Both the position numbers and the translations under genes were made by a program. A DNA stretch of 64,000 nt from NCBI RefSeq assembly GCF_026262505.1, contig NC_067203.1, forward strand, positions 17,186,392 to 17,250,391, in the 5' to 3' direction. The stretch comes from Trichomonas vaginalis G3 (lineage: Eukaryota > Parabasalia > Trichomonadida > Trichomonadidae). This document shows, in pieces, positions 29,151-36,633 of the stretch; the stretch's first letter is position 1; each line of letters opens with the position of its first letter. The notes beneath the pieces are model-generated. The model did no database searches. It saw only the letters and a list, made by a program, of their open reading frames with translations, and had not been told where the DNA came from.

Positions 29151-29254
29151 TTCCTGTTCTTACATACAAAATAAAAAAATAAAAAAAATAAAAACTAACG
29201 TTAATTTTATTTTTTCTATCTTGTATAAAAGATATGATTTCATAGAGTTTTTTT

Positions 29255-29558
29255 ACGATTTTCATGAGTTTTAGGCGACCAGGGTTTTTCTCCCACTCGC
29301 ATTTTTTCACGATTTTCATGAGTTTTTAGGCGACTACGGTTTTTAACGTACTCGCATTTTTTTACGATTTTCATGAGTTTTAGGCGACCCCTGTAAAAGT
29401 CGGGGTCGCATTTTTTCACTGTTTTCATAGGGTTTTTTTCACTGTTTTCGTACGGAATCTCGACCCTCGGTTTTCCGCGGGTCGCATTTTTTCACGATTT
29501 TCGTACGGAATCTCTACCCCGGTTTTTCTCGGGGTAGCAAACATATGAGGAAATTCAT
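29255..29558. repeat. Array of about 53-bp units with conserved flank and variable hairpins
   Basis: Five full units and one partial start at about 29255, 29309, 29364, 29418 (partial), 29441 and 29494. Each begins ACGATTTTC(A/G)T and ends GTCGCATTTTTT or similar. Between these lies a stem whose sequence changes while pairing is often kept: GCGACCCC/GGGGTCGC (unit 3), CGACCCtCGG/CCGcGGGTCG (unit 5), TACCCCG/CGGGGTA (unit 6). Units 5 and 6 retain GTACGGAATCTC from KilA-N gene A. It resembles an array of hairpin cassettes. Confidence 0.85.
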
Positions 29559-29572
29559 GAAATTTGGTCATT

Positions 29573-29690
29573 TTACTCAGCAAAAATATATTTTAGGCGA
29601 CCAGGTCCCTCGGTCCCTCGGTCCCTCGGTCAAATGAACTTCTCTGAAAAAGTGTGACAACATGACATTTTGACAACAACACAGGAAATA
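29573..29690. repeat. 130-bp module, copy 1 (inverted)
   Basis: It holds AAAATATATTTTAGGCGACC, three tandem GGTCCCTC-type nonamers, and GTGACAACATGACATTTTGAC near the other end. The other copies at 31679-31800 and 32668-32800 are in the opposite orientation. Confidence 0.85.
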
Positions 29691-29947
29691 TACTTCATCG
29701 TAAATGTTTTGTCATGAATTTCATCGTCAATGAGCGTAAATCAGACAAAAATATATTTCTACCATAAAGTTTCACAAGCGTTTTACATGGTATATGTTGT
29801 GATGGTGTTATATACGAAAACGATAAAAACGGTTTGACAGAAAAGTGACAACTTTACGTGTCAAAAATATAAAAAGTGATATTTTATTCATCATTATCTT
29901 CTTCATAATTTATTTCATATTCTTCGTCTTACCAACAAAAGATGGGA
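29691..29947. other. Spacer with orphan acidic 3' coding end
   Basis: On the minus strand, 29888-29936 reads DEEYEINYEEDNDE followed by TAA, which looks like the C terminus of a protein whose upstream part is missing. Directly upstream lies the cloverleaf repeat, so the gene may have been cut by that insertion. The rest is AT-rich. Confidence 0.35.
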
Positions 29948-30417
29948 ATGTGAACAATTGCGGGCAATTTTTAGCCATTTTGGCTTGGAACTAGAGCCTG
30001 CGAGGTACATGGATAGTATCAGTACCTCACAGGCTCTAGTTCTCTATATGGCGCCGAGAAATTTTGGTGAAATGTGGTCGCATTTCACCAAAATTTTTTC
30101 GGCGCCATAGGATGAATTGGAGGGTGAGAGATATTATTTCATACAATACTACTCTCACCCTCCAATTCCCAGCCAAAATGGCTAAAAATTGCCCGCAATG
30201 TGAACAATTGCGGGCAATTTTTAGCCATTTTGGCTTGGAACTAGAGCCTGCGAGGTACATGGATAGTATCAGTACCTCACAGGCTCTAGTTCTCTATATG
30301 GCGCCGAGAAATTTTGGTGAAATGTGGTCGCATTTCACCAAAATTTTTTCGGCGCCATAGGATGAATTGGAGGGTGAGAGATATTATTTCATACAATACT
30401 ACTCTCACCCTCAATTT
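29948..30417. repeat. Tandem 250-bp units that fold as a four-stem cloverleaf
   Basis: In unit 1 the outer stem is an exact 29-bp inverted repeat (29957-29985 with 30171-30199). Three further stems lie inside it: 29988-30008 with 30022-30042 (21 bp, one mismatch), 30048-30074 with 30081-30108 (27-28 bp, one substitution and one indel), and 30114-30130 with 30152-30168 (17 bp). The second unit repeats the sequence with a 250-bp period but lacks its right outer arm. Each unit is preceded by GTGAACA. It encodes nothing obvious. Confidence 0.93.
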
Positions 30418-30471
30418 TAATTACTTAAACTCATTCTATTTTTTTGACATGTAAATGTCACTTTTACTGAG

Positions 30472-30500
30472 ATCTGACACAATGTCAGATCTCTTTTTTT
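30472..30500 (+). terminator. Perfect hairpin with T run at a gene end
   Basis: GAGATCTGACA-CAA-TGTCAGATCTC followed by seven T has the form of a bacterial-type intrinsic terminator on the + strand. The stop codon of the leftward 297-residue gene lies in the right arm. A eukaryotic role is unknown; it could be a transcript-end structure or a protein site. Confidence 0.5.
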
Positions 30501-31378
30501 CGTATATAAGAATGGTTCATGACTTTAAACAGTTTTGTAGCTTCTATTTCTTCACGAAGGATATCAAAAGTTTTAACGATACCGAAAGTTTCTTTATATT
30601 TCTTCTTGACATCTGAAAGAAGGAAATCGTTAGCAGTTGGATAGTTTTTGTTCAGAAATGTCAACATGTCCATTTTATCTTCTGCTGGTTTCTCTGCTTC
30701 TTTCTTTAAGTCAGTATAGTCTTTTCTCATACGTTCTATCTCTTTGACGGAGTAGTTATATTTCCTTGTTGCTGCTTTACATTTTGAACATTGTGGGTTC
30801 ATTTTTGCATTGTACATTGAAACCTTACCTGCAAGTATGACTAAGGCGTAGATGGTTTTCTTTAACTCAAAAGTTGCTGGTTTTATCTGTTCGTTCCATA
30901 CTTTACCTCTTCTATCTTTATCTCTTATCTGCCATACACATTTTGCAACTAACGAAACAAAGTTGTCGTAGGTCTTAAACTCTTCAGATTTGTATATGTC
31001 AATGAAATATACCATATCGCAGTCTTTGTGGTTGCAATGAAATCCAAGAAACTCATAGTTTACCTTTCGTATGAACTTCTTTATTTCTACTGAGTCAGTT
31101 GGTTTCACTTCTATTTCATCGAATTCAGGAATAGTGAGCTTTTGTTGTTGTATTTCAGGAAGTTTAGGTAGATGGTCAATAATATCCTGCATTTCATAAA
31201 GATACTGTTCATTTGTTTCATCTTTCGCACTACAGTTTAAATCTCCTTGGAGAAGTTCTTGCTTTATCTTCTGGATTTCTGTTTCGAAAGTATATGAAGA
31301 AGGAATGAAGCTTTTCATCTCTACTAACATTGAAGTTGGGTTCATGACTAACGAGTTTGGTGAAGTTGTTGCTGACAT
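30485..31378 (-). CDS. Uncharacterised Maverick protein with Cys/His pairs
   Basis: The 297-residue product is intact. It contains FHCNHKDC and NPQCSKCK, a possible zinc site, and charged helices around them. The start follows TTGTAAGAAC within a 30-bp upstream sequence identical to that of KilA-N gene B. The stop is embedded in a perfect hairpin. No family is recognised. Its location between the repeat modules and shared promoter suggest it works with the KilA-N genes. Confidence 0.7.
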   Translation of the reverse strand: MSATTSPNSLVMNPTSMLVEMKSFIPSSYTFETEIQKIKQELLQGDLNCSAKDETNEQYLYEMQDIIDHLPKLPEIQQQKLTIPEFDEIEVKPTDSVEIKKFIRKVNYEFLGFHCNHKDCDMVYFIDIYKSEEFKTYDNFVSLVAKCVWQIRDKDRRGKVWNEQIKPATFELKKTIYALVILAGKVSMYNAKMNPQCSKCKAATRKYNYSVKEIERMRKDYTDLKKEAEKPAEDKMDMLTFLNKNYPTANDFLLSDVKKKYKETFGIVKTFDILREEIEATKLFKVMNHSYIRKKEI

Positions 31379-31408
31379 GTTCTTACAATAAAAATAAAAA
31401 ATATTTTT
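31379..31408 (-). promoter_or_regulatory. Promoter block shared with KilA-N gene B
   Basis: GTTCTTACAATAAAAATAAA followed by AAATATTTTT is identical to 32492-32521. On the coding strand, TGTAAGAAC lies directly before the ATG. Two other KilA-N genes have the same or a near version (TGTAAGAACAGG before 29150, TGTAAAGACAG before 28448). Confidence 0.7.
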
Positions 31409-31490
31409 TTTTAAAAAAAACTAAAATATATTTTTGCCGAATTCAAGAGTTTTGTGTGTTTTCTACGGTGGGCCAAAAGTGGCTCGACCT

Positions 31491-31650
31491 CAAAACAAGC
31501 ATTTCATGAAGAATATACCAACCGCCGGAATTCCGCGGGTTGCTTTTTATACAAAACATTTACGATGAAAGTCTCAACAAAACAAGCATTTCGTGAAGAA
31601 TATACCAACCGCCGGAATTCCGCGGGTTGCTTTTTATACAAAACATTGAC
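31491..31650. repeat. Two tandem copies (87-bp period) of a KilA-N gene B segment
   Basis: Copies begin at 31491 and 31578, each with AAGAATATACC, the palindrome CAACCGCCGGAATTCCGCGG-GTTG and CTTTTTATACAAAACATT. The arms of this palindrome do not match each other: the left arm equals the copy at 32612 and the right arm equals the gene at 32256, so they look chimeric. They are inverted relative to the gene. Confidence 0.85.
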
Positions 31651-31678
31651 GATGAAAGTCTCAACAAAACATTGACGA

Positions 31679-31800
31679 AGAAATCTATCTCCTGTGTTGT
31701 TGTCAAAATGTCATGTTGTCACCATTTTCAAAAAGATGTTAGTTGACCGAGGGACCGAGGGACCGAGGGACCTGGTTCGCCTAAAATATATTTTTGCTGA
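31679..31800. repeat. 130-bp module, copy 2
   Basis: CTCCTGTGTTGTTGTCAAAA begins the conserved part. Three GACCGAGGG nonamers and TAAAATATATTTTTGCTGAA follow. Opposite in orientation to the copy at 29573. Confidence 0.85.
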
Positions 31801-31825
31801 ATTCAATAAAAATAAAATGGTTCAT

Positions 31826-32488
31826 TTACTCACAATATTTTTGTACAAAAGGACCCCAAACTTTTAACCTCTCTTCTGCAGCTTCTAATGAAATTTTAGC
31901 GAGTTCATATTCTCTAAATTCTCTCTTTAAATCTTCTTGTTCCCATTGGTCTAGTTCGTATGGAGAGTCTCTATAACCAGAACATATCTCACGTTCATGT
32001 TCTATTTGTTTTTCATGCATTTTTCTAACTTCTTCTTCAAACAAAGGTTTTGCATTCTCTACTGTATCTTCAAGTTCTTCTTCATCTAATTTCTCATGAA
32101 CTTTCTTGTCTATGGAGTCCATAATTTTTCCAACTGCTATGCAATATTTTGGAGAAGCCCACATTGCTATATAGTTTACAAGTCTTGGGTCTACATACGT
32201 TCCTCTAACCTGTTTGATTTCATCGGGAATTCCTGCATGAACTGTGTATAAAAAGCAACCCGCGGAATTCCGCGGGTTGGTATATTCTTCACAAAATGCC
32301 TTAAAATACTCTTCCCAAGACTTATTTTCCAACAACCTTCTAAAGTCTTTCCTAAACTGCTGACACATCTTTGTTGCATTTATATAACCATCCTTGTCTC
32401 TACGTAAGACTTCAATACCGTTATAGGTGCCTTTTGTGAATGTTTCGCCATTAGATTTGTTCGTGAACGTTTTTGCTTCGACTGTCAT
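31826..32488 (-). CDS. KilA-N domain protein B
   Basis: The 220-residue product is the clearest KilA-N protein here: the hallmark DGYINATKMCQQF is present, then LENKSWEEYFKAF, and GTYVDPRLVNYIAMWASPKY. The C-terminal half is a charged coiled coil. Residues EEYTNPRNSAGCFLYT, just before GTYVDPRL, are encoded by a perfect 24-bp EcoRI-centred palindrome and its flanks, which is also copied outside the gene on both sides. Likely a DNA-binding regulator; target unknown. The frame is intact. Confidence 0.88.
   Translation of the reverse strand: MTVEAKTFTNKSNGETFTKGTYNGIEVLRRDKDGYINATKMCQQFRKDFRRLLENKSWEEYFKAFCEEYTNPRNSAGCFLYTVHAGIPDEIKQVRGTYVDPRLVNYIAMWASPKYCIAVGKIMDSIDKKVHEKLDEEELEDTVENAKPLFEEEVRKMHEKQIEHEREICSGYRDSPYELDQWEQEDLKREFREYELAKISLEAAEERLKVWGPFVQKYCE
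32256..32279. repeat. 24-bp perfect palindrome inside KilA-N gene B
   Basis: CAACCCGCGGAATTCCGCGG-GTTG is self-complementary around GAATTC. It lies in the coding sequence at the position that precedes the KilA-N G-T-Y-V-D motif. Confidence 0.95.
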
Positions 32489-32491
32489 ACT

Positions 32492-32521
32492 GTTCTTACA
32501 ATAAAAATAAAAAATATTTTT
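32492..32521 (-). promoter_or_regulatory. Promoter block of KilA-N gene B
   Basis: Identical 30-bp block to 31379-31408, beginning four bases upstream of the start codon. Confidence 0.7.
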
Positions 32522-32572
32522 GGCTTAACCGTCGGACATTCGTTTGTGGCTTAACCGTCGGACATTCGTTTG
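32521..32572. repeat. 26-bp tandem repeat, two copies
   Basis: TGGCTTAACCGTCGGACATT-CGTTTG occurs at 32521-32546 and 32547-32572. The sequence after it, TGGCTCGACCTCAAAACAAG, is shared with 31480-31500 and leads into the palindrome copy. Confidence 0.85.
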
Positions 32573-32583
32573 TGGCTCGACCT

Positions 32584-32650
32584 CAAAACAAGCATTTTGT
32601 GAAGAATATACCAACCGCCGGAATTCCGGCGGTTGCTTTTTTATACAAAA
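32584..32650. repeat. Third copy of KilA-N gene B segment with perfect variant palindrome
   Basis: CAACCGCCGGAATTCCGGCG-GTTG is again fully self-complementary, but both arms differ from the gene's palindrome by compensating changes. Flanks match the gene on each side. Inverted relative to the gene and located upstream of its promoter. Confidence 0.88.
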
Positions 32651-32667
32651 TTCAACGGGTGAAAGAA

Positions 32668-32800
32668 TACGATGAAGTCTATCTCCTGTGTTGTTGTCAA
32701 AATGTCATGTTGTCACACTTTTTCAGAGAAGTTAAAATGACCGAGGGACCGAGGGACCGAGGGACCTGGTGACCTGGTGAGATCTAAAATATATTTTTCA
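32668..32800. repeat. 130-bp module, copy 3
   Basis: Same content and orientation as copy 2: CTCCTGTGTTGTTGTCAAAA, three GACCGAGGG nonamers, then a short GACCTGGT duplication and TAAAATATATTTTTC. It ends in the 3' end of the following leftward gene. Confidence 0.8.
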
Positions 32801-33658
32801 ATACTTTTTCAGCACTTTTCCGTAGTTGTATATGAAAGACAATTCGAGATAAAAGTCATAGTACAATGGTATAATATGCTGCACACCGTTTGTTGTGAAC
32901 CAGACTTGAAAGTCAGAGAAACTGTTACTAGGTGGTTCGTAGAATTTAGAAGCAAAGTCATAAAAGTCCTTACCGATACAAAGAAAACTGTTGTTGCTTG
33001 AACTGAAACTTGCATGACACATGACATTTTGAGGGTCAAACACGTTTTTATAAACTGTCAAATCTGCTGGTGGAAGTACAAATTTAAATGGACCATCTGG
33101 TGGCAATGGTTCGTTCTGGTTTAGTAACCGAAGAAATTGCGCCCAAGAACGTCTGTCTACTCCCCAATATAAAAACTCTGTATCTCTTGGAGGGTTAATT
33201 TCAATCTTTTGAAATGAAACGGTGGAGTTCATCTTATCGTATTCTAGTTTTAGATAGTATGTTCCATTTAGTAAAGAGTGGTATTTTTCTTGAAATTCCC
33301 AGTAGTATTTGTTTATTTGAGTTTGAAAGTCATTTAGAGTTTTTTCAAGACTTTCGTCTGAACGAATTGTAAAGATTTTCATTTCGTCAAATTTTTCTAT
33401 TAGACCGTCAGAGCCTTTATACTGCCCATGAAAATATACTGCAAACATAAACGCGTTAGTTCTATTTGAAAACAAAACTCTTCTAAATCCTATTGCCTTT
33501 GCATCTGAAGGACTTTGAAGCCAACGAATTGGATAGTCAAACCTGTAAGCTCCGGATGAAATTTCTTCATCTGATATATTCCTACCAGCGTTTGTAAAGA
33601 TATAGTCTAACGGTTTTGTATCTGCTACTTTTGTTCTTTGTTTTTCAACCTGAAGCAT
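32798..33658 (-). CDS. Maverick structural-type protein, paralogue 1
   Basis: The 286-residue product is paralogous to the one at 40388-41236 over its full length. Shared blocks include KPLD-x-x-F-T-N, YRFDYP-x-RWL, KAIGFRR, FLRLLNQ, HASFS-x-x-N-SFLC and FSDFQVWFTT. It is beta-rich with many aromatics, compatible with a virion or spike component, but I recognise no described family. The frame is intact. It lies after the PolB gene in the leftward cluster. Confidence 0.7.
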   Translation of the reverse strand: MLQVEKQRTKVADTKPLDYIFTNAGRNISDEEISSGAYRFDYPIRWLQSPSDAKAIGFRRVLFSNRTNAFMFAVYFHGQYKGSDGLIEKFDEMKIFTIRSDESLEKTLNDFQTQINKYYWEFQEKYHSLLNGTYYLKLEYDKMNSTVSFQKIEINPPRDTEFLYWGVDRRSWAQFLRLLNQNEPLPPDGPFKFVLPPADLTVYKNVFDPQNVMCHASFSSSNNSFLCIGKDFYDFASKFYEPPSNSFSDFQVWFTTNGVQHIIPLYYDFYLELSFIYNYGKVLKKY

Positions 33659-33714
33659 TTTATATATGTAAAAATATACTGTTTTAAAAACGTTTTAAAA
33701 TGGTATGCAATTTT

Positions 33715-35866
33715 TTATTTCATGCAATGTTTTATTTCTGTGCCGTCTTCAAGTATGGCCCAGTACTTACGCTTGGAGAGAACATGAACTTCGGAAAATA
33801 CCTTGTCTAGCTTAAAACAGCCCATCTTTTCACCGACCATTCCCATTTCAATGAGTTTGTTGTACCCTTCTTCGTTCGTCATGAGCGCATCGATGTTCTC
33901 ATAGTATACCTTCACTTTGGATTTAACATCGGAGAAGAATTTGTTGTAGTTGTCAAGGACTGCCTTTGCGAACTGAGGGTAGGACCAATGTTCGACAATA
34001 GGTTTTACTGTGGTTACTAAGCCATTTTGACCTTCGGTGAACTCGTATTTCAAAACAAAAGGGGAGAACCTTTCAACAAAGTTGTCGACCTTCTCATAGT
34101 GTTTACTCTTCATCTTTTGAGGTTTTTTAATGGAATACCCCCATGTCGAATTCATAAGCAATTTGAGTGTCATTGCAAGTTTGGGGTTTGAAGCTTTCCT
34201 AATATCATACAGTTGTTGTATGACTTTTCCAACTGTATAGTTCCTTCCCGGGAACTCACCATCTTCGTTTGGAATTCCAGTCGGAATATATTCGACAAAC
34301 CTCATGTACGCAGCGTTAAGGTCGACATAGTATATTTTTTCGTATGAGTCGAACTTATCGCAACCAATGGGTCCAGTTCGTGGAAATTCAAGTGAGTCTC
34401 TTATCTTCTGAGAAACTTCTCCTGTTATCTCATAAACATCGTCGAAGCAACCTGTTTCATATAAAACTTTCTGACCTAACTCAGAAGCTCTCCAATACAA
34501 TTTGACGTCGATTGGATGCCTCAATGGAAGTTTGTTTATAGCATCTTGAAGTTCTTGCAACCTCATTGGAAGTTCTTCTGGTTCAGGTTGGTATCCGAAC
34601 AATCCAACTCCTTTTGGAACTTGTACTTCTTTTGTGCTAGAACTTTGTCTGGAACAACTTTTGGTCTTACCAACAATGAAAAGTTTGTTTCGTCTTTTGG
34701 TACAAAAGTTTCTGTCAGCTTGTCATCTGGAATTGGTTCCAACAAGCCTTTCTCGAAAAGAATGTTAACAGCTCTGACAATGTTGCATTTGCCTTTTCCG
34801 AACAATGGGTTTGTAAGACTTTCGTTCAACATGAAGTGGTTGTGGACAATTACAATCTTCAACCATGGTAAGTCTTTGTCAACAACATACTCATCATGTG
34901 AAGAACCTTTCTCAGTCGGAATGTTGACTCGGATATTCACATTTGCCAACGGTGCAATTTTTGTCAATTGACTTCTGAGAATGTACCTTGTTTTCACACA
35001 TGACTCAAGGTACTTCATCTTCTCATCTGAAACAAGACCAGAGTTCCTGAGACATGTAAGAATACAAGGTTCATTGACAATTTTTTCAATTGAATTGTAA
35101 ATTCCATACCTGGTTAAGTCAATGTCAGACTTATTTCTGAACGGGAAGTATCCAGCATGTTGTCTGACTGCTTGAGGGTTGGGTTGGTACCATTCGAACT
35201 TCACGCTTGCAATTCCTTCAATCGCATTCAAAATATCTGAGTCGGAGTCAAACATTTGTTCTCTCTTTGTAGTCTTGAAAGCGTCAAGAAGTTGTGCGGC
35301 TGTTGTGACATTGCCATGCGCATAGTATATATGACCATCTAAATCTGTTACGGTTAGTCTGAGATTGTATCCTTTCTTATTTCCGTCTTGTATGGCAGCA
35401 AGTACTCCCATGAAGCCTTCTTTGTTCTTTCCATCGTCAAAGTTTACTGTAAAGGTTCGACCAGAAGTAATTTTACTTCTAACCTCACGATACTTCTCAT
35501 ATGCATATCTTGTTCTTTCCATGGGAGCATGTGCGTCTTCACCTTTTCCTTTTTTCCTTCTCAAAGGATGCAATTGTTCGTCATGTTTCCAGTAGAATCT
35601 GCAAAGCCGTCGTGTCCTTCAACTTTGCGGTCATTAACATCGAAAGGCATGTCCATAAGACGCTCTTCTTCTAACCTCTCTAATCTGTTTGGATAATTTG
35701 CGCGTGCTGTTTCTAAGTCCATTTCGTAGCGAAGACCAGACAGTTTGTCATAGACTTTTATGGGTCTTCCCTTCCTATATTTAAACTTCTTTGAAACTCT
35801 CCAACCATATCTTTCTAACTCTGCTTTTATTCTAGCAGATTTTCTATCCATTCTATATGGGGGCAT
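33715..35866 (-). pseudogene. Family B DNA polymerase (protein-primed type), two frameshifts
   Basis: Frames 35866-35561, 35573-34563 and 34602-33715 read in order as one polymerase of about 715 residues. The last piece has motif A (YYVDLNAAYMRF), motif B (TLKLLMNSTWGYSIKK, the K-x3-NS-x-YG type) and, at the motif C position, YYENIDALMT, where most family members have YxDTD. KRKYW follows as in Polinton enzymes. A DxE exonuclease motif is not evident and the total is shorter than typical Maverick PolB. Breaks lie near 35565 and 34605. Confidence 0.8.
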
Positions 35867-35895
35867 TTTTTATAAAAATAAAAAAATATACTGTT

Positions 35896-36479
35896 TTAAA
35901 ATGGTATGCCATATAGCTTCTTGAATTTGTTAAGAAGTATATGAACGCATTTTCCATCTGTATCTCTAGCGTTTACATGAGCATAGCCATCCTTAGTAAA
36001 ATATACTTGTAATTTCCTATAGTTTACGCCGGTATAAAAGTAGAAAGAGTCTTGTTCTTCGCTATAGTAGTAAAAACTCAAACGTATGCTCGCCATAGTC
36101 TGTAATTTCAATTGTTTCATCTTCTAGTTCGTCGACAAATTCGAATACAATATCTCCAAATTTGCCTATGTTCTTATTGTTTTCAGAACGAGTGACCCAA
36201 CGCAAGTTTTCAAGTCTATTGTCGTTTCTTATACGGTTATATGGTCTACAAAAGGTAAATTGTTAGGATTCGGTATAAAATGAGTTGCAATACAACATGT
36301 TTTAAATAGCGTTTCCCACTCATCCTCATCATAGCATATCCGTCATTTCGCTCACATTCGCTTAAAACTCTTTTTGTCTCTTTTTTTCTGACTTCAAATG
36401 ACTCACAACAGTGAATTTCATATTTCTCATCTAACAAACAAGTTTCCCAACGGTCTTCTCCAACAAACTCAGCGTACAT
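35896..36479 (-). pseudogene. HNH homing-type endonuclease, frameshifted
   Basis: The frame from MYAEFVGEDRWETCLLDEKY holds YAMMRMSGKRYLKH, then a shifted frame gives THFIPNPNNLPFVDHI, and another gives NDNRLENLRWVTRSENNKN, the classic end of the HNH module of phage-type endonucleases. A C-terminal domain (DSFYFYTGVNYRKLQVYFTK) follows in the frame ending at 35896. At least two to three single-base shifts break it. Such nucleases often spread by cutting DNA; it may be a passenger in the Maverick. Confidence 0.75.
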
Positions 36480-36538
36480 TTCAAATAAAATAAAAAAATG
36501 TTTTTTTGAAAAAAATGTTTTGTTTTAAATGGTATGCC

Positions 36539-36627
36539 ATTTCATATTTCTCATCTAACAAACAAGTTTCCCAACGGTCTTCTCCAACAAACTCAGCGTA
36601 CATTTCAAATAAAATAAAAAAATGTTT
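36539..36627. repeat. Duplicate of the HNH gene 5' end
   Basis: About 90 bp repeats 36417-36505, covering the first 20-odd codons and the upstream CAAATAAAATAAAAAAATGT. TGGTATGCCAT at its junction also occurs at the 3' end of the HNH gene (35900), so the duplicate joins a 3'-end scrap to a 5'-end scrap. Confidence 0.8.
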
Positions 36628-36633
36628 TTTTCT

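Noticed and set aside
29255-29558. CRISPR-like look of the hairpin array
   Set aside because: Units have hairpins, not unique spacers between identical repeats, the genome is eukaryotic and no Cas gene is present.
35365-35696. Frames antisense to the polymerase gene
   Set aside because: They are shadows of PolB, which has recognisable motifs in the opposite frames.
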